Source: Nevskia sp.
GTDB taxonomy: Bacteria > Pseudomonadota > Gammaproteobacteria > Nevskiales > Nevskiaceae
Length of the DNA stretch: 34,501 nucleotides
Reading direction: 5' to 3'
Assembly (NCBI GenBank): GCA_028291645.1
Contig: JAQGNU010000231.1
Coordinates: 1-34,501 of the forward strand
Part shown: piece after piece, positions 1-7,343 of the stretch
Layout: every line of letters starts with the position of its first letter
Position numbering within the stretch: the stretch's first letter is position 1
Made by a program: the position numbers and the translations under genes
The notes under the pieces: generated by a model
The model's database searches: none
Told to the model about the DNA's origin: nothing
The model's input: only the letters and a program-made list of their open reading frames with translations

Positions 1-1759
1 CGTGGTCCATTACCTGCAGCAACAGGTTGAACACGTCCGGATGGGCCTTTTCGATTTCATCGAGCAGCACCACCGCATGCGGATGCTTGATCACCGCTTC
101 CGTCAGCAGACCGCCCTGGTCGAAGCCGACATAGCCCGGCGGCGCACCGATCAGGCGCGACACCGTATGACGCTCCATGTACTCCGACATGTCGAAGCGG
201 ATCAGTTCGATGCCGAGCTGGTTGGCCAGCTGGCGCGTGACCTCGGTCTTGCCGACGCCGGTCGGGCCGGCCAGCAGGAAGTTGCCGATCGGGCGGTCCG
301 GATTGCCGAGGCCGGAGCGTGCCAGCTTGATGCACGAGGCCAGCGTTTCGACCGCCGGATCCTGGCCGAAGATCACCAGCTTGAGATCGCGTTCCAGGCT
401 CGCCAGACGATCCTTGTCGTCGGACGACACGCTCTTCGCCGGAATGCGCGCGATCTTGGCGACGGTCTCTTCGATGTCCTTCACCTGCACCGTCTTGCGG
501 CGCTTGGATTCGGGCAACAGACGCAGACGTGCAGCGGCCTCGTCGATGACGTCGATCGCCTTATCCGGCAGATGGCGGTCGGTGATATGGCGTGCCGACA
601 GCTCCACTGCCGCGCGCAAGGCCCCGCTGGTGAAATGCACTTGGTGGTGTTCCTCGAAGCGCGCGCGCAGCCCCTCCAGAATCTGGATCGTCTCCGGCAC
701 GCTCGGTTCCGGCACGTCGATTTTCTGGAAGCGCCGCGACAGCGCACGATCCTTCTCGAAGATGCCGCGATATTCCTGGTAAGTGGTGCTGCCGAGGCAA
801 CGCAGATCGCCGCTCGCCAGCATCGGCTTCAGCAGGTTGCTGGCGTCCATCACGCCACCGCTGGCCGCCCCGGCACCGATGATCATGTGAATCTCATCGA
901 TGAACAGGATCGCGCCCGGCGTGCGCGACAGCTCGGTGATGACGCCCTTGAAGCGCTTCTCGAAATCGCCGCGATACTTGGTGCCGGCGATCAGGCTGCC
1001 GAGATCGAGGCTGAAGACGACGCCATCGCGCAGCAGTTCCGGCACGCGGCCTTCGGTGATCAGCCAGGCCAGGCCTTCGGCGATCGCCGTCTTGCCGACG
1101 CCGGCCTCACCGACCAGCAGCGGATTGTTCTTGCGCCGACGGCACAGCGTCTGCATCACGCGCTCCAGCTCAGCCGCGCGCCCGATCAGCGGATCGATCA
1201 GACCCTTGATGGCACGCTCGTTAAGATTGACGGTGAACTGCTCGAGCGCGGTCTTGCCGCCCGGCTTGCCCGATTCTTCCTTGTCCTCGGCTTCGCTCGA
1301 GGCTTCCGGTGCCGACTGCTGGCTGTTCTTGGCAATGCCATGCGAGATGTAGTTGACGACATCGAGCCGGCTCACGCCCTGCTCGCCGAGCAGGTACACC
1401 GCGTGGGTATCCTTCTCCGCGAACAGCGCCACCAGCACATTGAGCGTCGACACGCGCTTCTTGCCCGAGGCCTGGACGTGGTAGATGGCGCGCTGCAGCA
1501 CCCGCTGGAACGACAGCGTCGGCTGTACTTCCTGGTTGCCGCCGGCGTCCTTGTTGGCATGGATGTTCTGCGCGATGTATTCGCGTAGGCCGGTTTCAAG
1601 GCGATCGAGATCGGCGCCACTGGCAGTCAAGACTTCACTGACGTTGGCGTCGGACAGCAAGGCCAACAATAGATGCTCCACCGTCAGCAACTCATGACCG
1701 TCGTTACGCGCCGCGAGGAATGCGGCATCGAGGGCTTTCTGCAGTTCGTCACTGAGCAT
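1..1759 (-). CDS. clpA: ATP-dependent Clp protease ATP-binding subunit ClpA (partial, 3' end outside window)
   Basis: AAA+ unfoldase that feeds substrates, including N-end-rule proteins delivered by ClpS, into the ClpP peptidase in the cytoplasm. The visible 586 residues hold the Clp N-domain (about 1-145), a charged linker (about 146-170), the first ATPase module with Walker A GEAGVGKT (217-224) and Walker B ending LFIDEIH (about 285-291), and the start of the second module with Walker A GPTGVGKT (498-505) and LLDEIEK (565-571). The frame stays open to base 1, so about 170 residues of a usual 750-residue ClpA lie outside. The ATG at 1757-1759 follows GGAG seven bases upstream and gives the normal family start [10 protein letters not shown]. 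The gene is downstream of clpS on the same strand but 235 bp away, with promoter-like boxes of its own. Assignment is secure; the single N-domain and spacing fit ClpA better than ClpB or ClpC. Confidence 0.97.
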   Translation of the reverse strand, partial: MLSDELQKALDAAFLAARNDGHELLTVEHLLLALLSDANVSEVLTASGADLDRLETGLREYIAQNIHANKDAGGNQEVQPTLSFQRVLQRAIYHVQASGKKRVSTLNVLVALFAEKDTHAVYLLGEQGVSRLDVVNYISHGIAKNSQQSAPEASSEAEDKEESGKPGGKTALEQFTVNLNERAIKGLIDPLIGRAAELERVMQTLCRRRKNNPLLVGEAGVGKTAIAEGLAWLITEGRVPELLRDGVVFSLDLGSLIAGTKYRGDFEKRFKGVITELSRTPGAILFIDEIHMIIGAGAASGGVMDASNLLKPMLASGDLRCLGSTTYQEYRGIFEKDRALSRRFQKIDVPEPSVPETIQILEGLRARFEEHHQVHFTSGALRAAVELSARHITDRHLPDKAIDVIDEAAARLRLLPESKRRKTVQVKDIEETVAKIARIPAKSVSSDDKDRLASLERDLKLVIFGQDPAVETLASCIKLARSGLGNPDRPIGNFLLAGPTGVGKTEVTRQLANQLGIELIRFDMSEYMERHTVSRLIGAPPGYVGFDQGGLLTEAVIKHPHAVVLLDEIEKAHPDVFNLLLQVMDH

Positions 1760-1795
1760 GTGCGCTCCAAAAAAACGGTTAGTTCAGATGCTTCC

Positions 1796-1824
1796 TTTAT
1801 GGGGCCAAAGCTTTGCTTTTGCAA
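1796..1824 (-). promoter_or_regulatory. Predicted sigma-70-type promoter of clpA
   Basis: On the minus strand a TTGCAA -35 box (1819-1824) and a CATAAA -10 box (1796-1801) are separated by exactly 17 bases, each matching consensus at four of six positions. It would start transcription about 30 bases before the clpA ATG. A second -10-like box, TACAAT, lies further upstream at 1840-1845 without a good -35. The rest of the 1760-1994 gap holds no gene. Its only other visible structure is a small TCCCT/AGGGA dyad near 1903-1917. Confidence 0.4.
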
Positions 1825-1994
1825 CTTTAAACAAAGACGATTGTAGCTAGACCTAGTCCAAGCAATTCCCGCACCACCCGCGACCGGCTTGCGCACGGCA
1901 CTATCCCTATGACAGGGAATGTGGGAATACGGCAGACGATGGGAGCCCAGCGCGCGAGTTGCGCCGACGAACGTAGCGAGCGGCCAGAGGGCCG

Positions 1995-2312
1995 TCAGGC
2001 GTTTTCGATCACTGTCAGCAGCGGGTGCTGATTCTTGCGCGAGTAAGCATTGACCTGCGCCACCTTGGTCTCGGCAATTTCTGCCGGAAAAATGCCGGCC
2101 ACGGCGCGCCCGCTCTTGTGGACCTGCAGCATGATCTGCACCGCCTGCTCGCGCGTGTGGCGAAAGAACTGCTGCAGCACCTGCACGACAAACTCCATCG
2201 GCGTGAAGTCGTCGTTGATCATCACCACCTTGTACTGCGGCGGCGGTTTCAGCTTTGGCTTGGCCTCGTCGACGACGAGACCGGTGCCGTTATGGGATTC
2301 GCGTTCGCTCAT
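1995..2312 (-). CDS. clpS: ATP-dependent Clp protease adaptor ClpS
   Basis: Small cytoplasmic adaptor that binds proteins with destabilising N-terminal residues and hands them to the ClpA N-domain. The 105-residue product is normal length: a flexible charged N-terminal tail (1-25) and the ClpS core. The binding-pocket residues of the E. coli protein are visible in MINDDFTPMEFV (N33, D34, D35, T37, M39) and in QVHKSGR (H65). It lies upstream of clpA on the same strand, the usual gammaproteobacterial order. No Shine-Dalgarno sequence is visible before the ATG. A TAAAAT box ends only about eight bases upstream of the start codon (2320-2325), so the message may have almost no leader; that point is inference. 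Confidence 0.97.
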   Translation of the reverse strand: MSERESHNGTGLVVDEAKPKLKPPPQYKVVMINDDFTPMEFVVQVLQQFFRHTREQAVQIMLQVHKSGRAVAGIFPAEIAETKVAQVNAYSRKNQHPLLTVIENA

Positions 2313-2319
2313 GGGCGTG

Positions 2320-2325
2320 ATTTTA
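2320..2325 (-). promoter_or_regulatory. Possible -10 box of clpS
   Basis: TAAAAT on the minus strand (five of six consensus positions), seven bases before the clpS start codon. No convincing -35 box is visible 16-18 bases further upstream. If used, transcription would begin at or next to the ATG. Confidence 0.25.
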
Positions 2326-2385
2326 ACCGATAGCGCGCGCGAGCAAAGAGGCTGCCGGCAGGTGCTTTGTTGCCGCCGGGCGGCC

Positions 2386-2422
2386 CAAAAAGAACGCCGC
2401 GCGAACCGAAGTTCGCGCGGCG
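2386..2422 (-). terminator. Rho-independent terminator of the NHL lipoprotein gene
   Basis: Perfect 12-bp GC-rich stem (2395-2406 with 2411-2422) closed on the minus strand by a C(TTCG)G loop, a very stable tetraloop, followed directly by TTCTTTTT. It begins about 25 bases after the stop codon of the gene at 2447-3880 and lies upstream of clpS, so it separates the two transcripts. Confidence 0.88.
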
Positions 2423-2446
2423 CGGATAAGCGCTGAAGCTAAACGA

Positions 2447-3880
2447 TCAGTTAGGGCTGATTGGGTTATAGCCGTTGCAGTTGTTGATCCCGTTGCCGTC
2501 GGTGTTGCTGCCGTCGATCAGCGGATTAATCGGGAACTCGACGATACGATTGTTGCCACGATCACCGACGTATATGTTGCCGCCACTCACGAACACACTC
2601 GACGCACCTTGCAGCGTGTTCTGCGTCGCATTCGTGTTGGACTGGTTGTTCTCCTGATTGCCGGGCTGACCGTTCTGATCGTCGTCGTTGTAGGACGAAT
2701 GCGTGAAATCCTGCTGACCATAAACCGCGATCGCAGTGGCACCCTTATTGTTCGCCAGATAATTAGTGCCGAAATTCAGCACGCGATTGTTGCTTGTGTC
2801 CGCCACGAACAAGCCGCCGCTCGCCGAGAATACGCCGACCGGATGATTCAGCAGCACATTGGAGACACCCGGGTTGGTGGTCGAGAACTGAGTCTGACCG
2901 ATTACAGCCGTTGCGGTGACATTGCTGGCTACTGGCAGCTGGCTCCAGAACAGCACGCGATTGTTGCCGGTATCGCTGACGACCAGGGTGCGTCCTTCGG
3001 TCCAGAGATCGGCGGGGCCGGTGAACGCAACCGTCCCGGTGGTCGAGTTGAAGAAGCCATTGCCATTGATGCTGGTCGTGAAGCCGGGGTCCGTCGGCGG
3101 ATAGATGCCGCTGTTGATGCTGCTGCTACCGTCGCTGACCTGGCCGAGCTCGACATTCGCGGCTGAGCCTGTGGCGAAGTGCGCATTGGTGGTATCCCAA
3201 ATCAGCACGCGATTGTTGTTCTGGTCGACGACCACGAGCCGACTATTAGCCAGCATCGCGCCGGTCGGATTGGACAGCGTACTGGCCGTCGGCTTGGTCG
3301 CGCCCTGGTTAGGTTGGGTGCTATTGATATTGGGCTGACCAATAATGACGTCCGGCGCAACGTTACCCGCCTGACTGGTCGGCGCAATGTTCCAGATCAA
3401 CACCCGATTGTTGCCCGTATCGGTGACGACCAGCTTGCCGTCGTCGGACACGGACACCTTCGAAGGACTCGCCAGACCGAACGGCGAACCGGAATGAGCC
3501 CCGGTGCCTGCACTAACACCGGTAAAGTCGGCCTGGCCGAGCACGAAACTGGCGGCGGCAGTGCCCACCGGCTGCGGCAGCGTATAGCCGAGGATACGAT
3601 TGTTGCCGGTGTCGACAACGTAGCCGACAGTAGCGGACGCGTTCGTGACCAAGCCTCCCAAAGGGGCGGCCAAGGTCGCTGCGCTTGGAGCAAGACCCTG
3701 ATTGACGGCATTGCCGGCATACGTGGTCTGGCCGATCAAACCGTTTGCGAGCGACATGTAATGGCAGTCGTTCTTGCTGCCGCCGCAGGCGACCAGACCG
3801 ACCACAAGCGACGCGCAGAACGACCATGCACCGATCGTGGTGCCGACACTTGCGCGGCGAATTGAATCCTGTTTCCTCAC
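2447..3880 (-). CDS. NHL-repeat beta-propeller lipoprotein
   Basis: Predicted secreted lipoprotein of 477 residues, function unknown. The N-terminus has a long signal peptide ending in a lipobox LVAC (Cys32), so the mature protein should be anchored to a membrane. The rest carries six copies of the NHL signature DTGNNRVL-type (VVDTGNNRILGY, VTDTGNNRVLIWN, VVDQNNNRVLIWD, VSDTGNNRVLFWS, VADTSNNRVLNFG, VGDRGNNRIVEF). Several are preceded by a GQ-DF-type strand. Six repeats fit a six-bladed propeller. A low-complexity Asn/Gln/Asp loop interrupts the last blades (about 395-420). The GTG start at 3878-3880 is supported by AAGGGG seven bases upstream. Such propellers usually bind proteins or sugars; no catalytic motif is visible. 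It has its own strong terminator and lies 203 bp downstream of the cyclase gene on the same strand. Confidence 0.85.
   Translation of the reverse strand: MRKQDSIRRASVGTTIGAWSFCASLVVGLVACGGSKNDCHYMSLANGLIGQTTYAGNAVNQGLAPSAATLAAPLGGLVTNASATVGYVVDTGNNRILGYTLPQPVGTAAASFVLGQADFTGVSAGTGAHSGSPFGLASPSKVSVSDDGKLVVTDTGNNRVLIWNIAPTSQAGNVAPDVIIGQPNINSTQPNQGATKPTASTLSNPTGAMLANSRLVVVDQNNNRVLIWDTTNAHFATGSAANVELGQVSDGSSSINSGIYPPTDPGFTTSINGNGFFNSTTGTVAFTGPADLWTEGRTLVVSDTGNNRVLFWSQLPVASNVTATAVIGQTQFSTTNPGVSNVLLNHPVGVFSASGGLFVADTSNNRVLNFGTNYLANNKGATAIAVYGQQDFTHSSYNDDDQNGQPGNQENNQSNTNATQNTLQGASSVFVSGGNIYVGDRGNNRIVEFPINPLIDGSNTDGNGINNCNGYNPISPN
2548..3606 (-). repeat. Six-fold coding repeat in the NHL propeller gene
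   Basis: The plus-strand 9-mer CGATTGTTG, encoding the NNR core of each NHL signature on the minus strand, starts at 2548, 2784, 2958, 3210, 3405 and 3598. Spacing of about 170-250 bp corresponds to one propeller blade. It is a protein-level repeat, not a mobile or CRISPR repeat. Confidence 0.85.
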
Positions 3881-4083
3881 TTCAACACCCCTTCAATCGA
3901 TGGATGACCAATTTGCATAGAATGCCACGAACCCGCATATCAGGTCGTGGGCTGCTATTCAGCTTTACCTGACGTAACGCAGGAAGAACGCTTGGCGCCG
4001 GACGTTTGGACACGGTGCCGCTGAGAAGCTTGCCGGCGAGTGTATACGCTTCGCGCGAACGCCCGCCGTAAAGCGAATCTAAC

Positions 4084-6339
4084 CTACTTGGTCTTGAATG
4101 TGGTGACGCCATCCCAGCCGGCGTCGGGCGGATGACTGCGCAGTTCAACGATCCGCTGCAGATACAAGCCATAGACCGGCTGCGGCCGCTCGCCTGCAGA
4201 CAGACTTGAAAACTCGCGCTCGGCCTCGTCCCAGCGCCGCGCGCGATAGGCCAGCAGGGCTTGGTGATGACGCGCCAGATCGCCCTGCAACGCTGGGTCT
4301 ATGCGATCCTGCGGACCGAGGGGCTGGTAAATCGCGACCGGCTCGTTCTTGCCTTTGACGCGCACCAGATCGAGTTCGCGGAATACCCAATCCGGCGCGC
4401 CGGCGCGGGTCGACTCGCTGCACATGACGGTGACGCCGTACTCCTTGGTCAGCCCTTCGATGCGCGAGCCGAGATTCACCGCGTCGCCGAGCACCGTGTA
4501 GGCCACGCGGAAAGGCGAACCCATGTTGCCGACCGTCATCGTCCCGGTGTTGAGGCCGACGCCGATCCGCAGCGGTGGCCAACCGCGCGCAATGAATGCA
4601 TCGTCGAGTTTGCGCAGTGCGACGGGAAATTCCATCGCCGCCTGGAGCGCATCGATCGCGTGCCGCGGGTTGTTCAGCGGCGCGCCCCAGAACGCCATGA
4701 TGGCATCGCCCATGTATTTGTCGATGGTGCCGCGGTGCCGAAAAATCACTTCGGTCAAGGGGCCGAGGAATTCATTCATCAATGCGGTCAGTTCCTGCGG
4801 GCGTTCGCGGAACTGCTCGGAAATGGTGGTGAAGCCGCGGATATCGGAAAACAGCACGGTCATCTCGCGGTTTTCGCCGGTCATCGGCACCTCGGCACCG
4901 GAAGCCGCCAGTTCCGATACGAGCTCGGGCGGAATGTATTGGCCGAACTGGCGCGAGATCTTGCGCGAGTAGCGCTCTTCGATGAAGTAGCCGTACAGCA
5001 ACTGCGCCAGGAACAACGCAAACACAAACACCAGCGGGATGCCGAGCGGCATGATGAAGTGACTGTTGCTCCACAACACCAGCGCCAGCGCGCCGATGCC
5101 GCCAACCAGCAGTGCGACCAAAGCCGCACCCTGCAGCGGCGACAGTCGCGGATATAGAAACGTCATCAGCAGCGCAATCAGCAGCAGCAGCATAAACGCC
5201 ACTCCGCTGTAGTACTGCGGCTTCTGCTGGATGCGGCCATCGAGCATGCCGGAGATCAGATTGGCATGCACTTCGACGCCTGGAAAAATCTTGGCGACTG
5301 GGGTGGTCCGCAGGTCCACCAGCCCGGCGGCCGAAGTGCCGACCAACACGATCGCGCCCTGCAACACCTTGGCATCGGCACGGCCGTGCAGCACATCGGT
5401 CGCCGAAACATACGGAAAGCTGCGCTGACGACCGCGATAGGGCACATACGCGGCAACCCGCCCGTCCACCGGCACCGCCAGCGTGCCGATGCGCAGACGT
5501 TCGAGATTCAAGGAGGAATGCGCGTCGGACGGATCGAATTCGAGCCGGATCGCAGGTGCACCGAGTGCCACCGCGGTGACCGCCACTGCCAGCGACGGGT
5601 AAATCTGGCCGCCGAACTCCTGCACGAGGGTGATGCGCCGATAAATGCCATCACGGTCCAGCCCTTCGATGTTATCGAAGAAGCCGCAATAGGGCGTCGC
5701 CGCCTGCAGCGGCGGTCTATTGCCGGCATAACCCTGGGCCTGGATGAAATCGACCTGATAACTCCGGCGTGTCTCCGGATCGATCGCCGGACTGCAGATG
5801 GCGCCGCTGTCGGCCGCTTCTCTGGCCGGCACCTGCGCTTTGAAGAACGTACCCAGCACCACCGGTCTGCCGAGGATCGCGCGTGCGAAAGCCTGATCGC
5901 CATCGAGTTGCGCGCGCAGGCGTCCAGCGCGCGCAGCGAAGCCGGGCAGATCGGCCAGTTCGCCATGCGCAAGCCGATCGAGCAAATCAGCGCCGGCGGC
6001 GCTATCGGGTTCCGAGAACACTTCGTCGAAGCCGAGCACGCGGATCCGGTAAGTACCGAAAAGCTGTTGCGTCAGCGTCGCCATCTTGGCGCGCGGCCAG
6101 GGCCAGCCCTCCGCTGCCAGACTGCGCTCATCGAGATCGACGATGACGATCCGCGGGTCCACCGTTTGCGGCAGCGTAAGCCGCAGGCGCGCGTCGTAGC
6201 TGGCGTCCTCCAGCTTGTCGAGCAAGGTGTAGCCCCAGACGCCGGCAATCTGCAATACGAATACCGCAAACAAGCCCGCACTGATCGCCAACCGCACCCA
6301 GATTCGGCGGCTCGCCCGCACCGCTCTCGCAAGCTTCAT
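4084..6339 (-). CDS. CHASE2-domain class III adenylate cyclase
   Basis: Inner-membrane signalling enzyme, expected to make cAMP from ATP in response to a periplasmic cue. The 751 residues read: transmembrane helix (about 15-38), large periplasmic CHASE2 sensor (about 40-370), three transmembrane helices (about 378-452), class III cyclase domain (about 490-675), and a helical tail. Catalytic features are visible: metal-binding D499 (FSDIRGF) and D545 (DKYMGD), base-selecting K541 and T615, and the transition-state pair N622 and R626 in GDAVNLGSR. Lys plus Thr at the base-selecting positions argues for ATP over GTP. The ATG at 6337-6339 follows a GGGAGAG site. The gene diverges from gspC across only 82 bp, so the two share a promoter region. 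No cAMP receptor or effector gene is in the window. A wider bacterial naming tradition calls such proteins adenylate/guanylate cyclase; no specific symbol is justified. Confidence 0.93.
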   Translation of the reverse strand: MKLARAVRASRRIWVRLAISAGLFAVFVLQIAGVWGYTLLDKLEDASYDARLRLTLPQTVDPRIVIVDLDERSLAAEGWPWPRAKMATLTQQLFGTYRIRVLGFDEVFSEPDSAAGADLLDRLAHGELADLPGFAARAGRLRAQLDGDQAFARAILGRPVVLGTFFKAQVPAREAADSGAICSPAIDPETRRSYQVDFIQAQGYAGNRPPLQAATPYCGFFDNIEGLDRDGIYRRITLVQEFGGQIYPSLAVAVTAVALGAPAIRLEFDPSDAHSSLNLERLRIGTLAVPVDGRVAAYVPYRGRQRSFPYVSATDVLHGRADAKVLQGAIVLVGTSAAGLVDLRTTPVAKIFPGVEVHANLISGMLDGRIQQKPQYYSGVAFMLLLLIALLMTFLYPRLSPLQGAALVALLVGGIGALALVLWSNSHFIMPLGIPLVFVFALFLAQLLYGYFIEERYSRKISRQFGQYIPPELVSELAASGAEVPMTGENREMTVLFSDIRGFTTISEQFRERPQELTALMNEFLGPLTEVIFRHRGTIDKYMGDAIMAFWGAPLNNPRHAIDALQAAMEFPVALRKLDDAFIARGWPPLRIGVGLNTGTMTVGNMGSPFRVAYTVLGDAVNLGSRIEGLTKEYGVTVMCSESTRAGAPDWVFRELDLVRVKGKNEPVAIYQPLGPQDRIDPALQGDLARHHQALLAYRARRWDEAEREFSSLSAGERPQPVYGLYLQRIVELRSHPPDAGWDGVTTFKTK

Positions 6340-6404
6340 CGACCACTCTCCCGATCAGTCGTCCATTTACACTCGCGAACCTGCCGCAGCTCGCCTGCGC
6401 CGGC

Positions 6405-6422
6405 TATGATGCGCAAATCATA
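6405..6422. promoter_or_regulatory. Dyad overlapping the gspC start codon
   Basis: Inverted repeat TATGAT-N6-ATCATA. The left half resembles a -10 box and the right half runs into the first base of the gspC ATG. It may act as an operator or a -10 element of a nearly leaderless gspC message. No Shine-Dalgarno site is visible before gspC. Confidence 0.3.
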
Positions 6423-7333
6423 TGGCTACAATCTCCCTGCACAGCTGGTCCGACATTCCGAAAGTCGCCACGGAAGCGTACGCGCGCTATGGACGCTGGC
6501 TGCCCGACATCGCTGCCGCACTGGCAGCGCTCATCATAGGAGGTCTGCTGGCGCAGCTCATCTGGGCGCTGATCCCAACTCCGACAACGGCTGCGTGGAA
6601 GCCGGCGCCGGCAGCGAGCACGGACACGCGGCGCAGCGAACCGCTCGACCTGAATCAGATCACCAACGCCGAGCTGTTCGGTAAATTCACTGCGACGCCC
6701 ACGGTGGTGGCAGCGGAAAACGCCCCCGACACTCAGCTGGCACTCACCCTGCTCGGCATCTTTGCCGACGCCCGCGACCCGAAATCCTCACGCGCATTGA
6801 TCGGCACCGCCGGTGGCGATGAAAAGCCTTACGCGATCGGTGACGACATCTCGCGCGGCGTCTCGCTGCAGGCGATCTTCGCCGACCGGGTGGTGCTGTC
6901 GCGCAACGGACGGCTCGAAACGCTGCGGCTGGATAAGGATCAGTCCGGTTCCGGCGACGGCTTGCCGATGGCGGCCGACACCGACGACAGCACCACCGTC
7001 GACGCCGGCGAAGCTCAGCAACTCGCCGATATCCGCACCAAGATGTTGACTGACCCGTCGAAAGCGCAGGACTACATTCGCGTGCAGCCGGTGCAGTCGC
7101 CGAGCGGCAACGGCCAGCTCGGCTATCGCATCTATCCCGGCAAGGACAAGGCACTGTTCTCGGCCGCCGGCTTGCGTCCGGGCGACGTCGTCACCGCAAT
7201 CAATGGCATTCCCTTAAGCGATCCCGCAAAATCGCTGCAGCTCCTCAGCGATTTAAGCCAATCCCAGCAACTAAGTGTGGTAATCGATCGCGGCGGACAG
7301 TCTCAGACCGTTAGCGTGTCCCTAAGCCCTTGA
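6422..7333 (+). CDS. gspC: Type II secretion system protein GspC
   Basis: Inner-membrane clamp protein that links the type II secretion platform to the outer-membrane secretin. The 303-residue product has a short cytoplasmic segment, one transmembrane helix (about 28-50), a Pro/Ala-rich linker, the periplasmic homology region (about 95-170, LTLLGIFAD ... YAIGDDISRGV ... RVVLSRNGRLETL) that contacts the secretin N0 domain, and a C-terminal PDZ-like domain (about 215-300, with AAGLRPGDVVTAINGIPL). Length and domain order are normal for GspC. It is the first gene of a gspCDEF run: the stop is 10 bp before gspD. No ribosome-binding site is visible before the ATG, which is overlapped by a dyad. 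Confidence 0.95.
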   Translation: MATISLHSWSDIPKVATEAYARYGRWLPDIAAALAALIIGGLLAQLIWALIPTPTTAAWKPAPAASTDTRRSEPLDLNQITNAELFGKFTATPTVVAAENAPDTQLALTLLGIFADARDPKSSRALIGTAGGDEKPYAIGDDISRGVSLQAIFADRVVLSRNGRLETLRLDKDQSGSGDGLPMAADTDDSTTVDAGEAQQLADIRTKMLTDPSKAQDYIRVQPVQSPSGNGQLGYRIYPGKDKALFSAAGLRPGDVVTAINGIPLSDPAKSLQLLSDLSQSQQLSVVIDRGGQSQTVSVSLSP

Positions 7334-7343
7334 TCTTTGCCCT

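Noticed and set aside
2-1588. Plus-strand open frame of about 528 codons opposite clpA
   Set aside because: It is the antisense shadow of clpA. Its product is His/Arg/Gln-rich with no known motifs, while the minus frame encodes a complete set of ClpA landmarks.
2548-3606. Regularly spaced 9-mers resembling a CRISPR-like array
   Set aside because: They encode the NNR core of NHL blades in frame. Spacing is uneven and the intervening sequence is coding.
3881-4083. Possible small gene between the NHL lipoprotein and the cyclase
   Set aside because: The minus frame through 3882-4172 is open, but it begins inside the cyclase gene and has neither a ribosome site nor recognisable content. Only a 6-bp CCACGA/TCGTGG dyad is visible.
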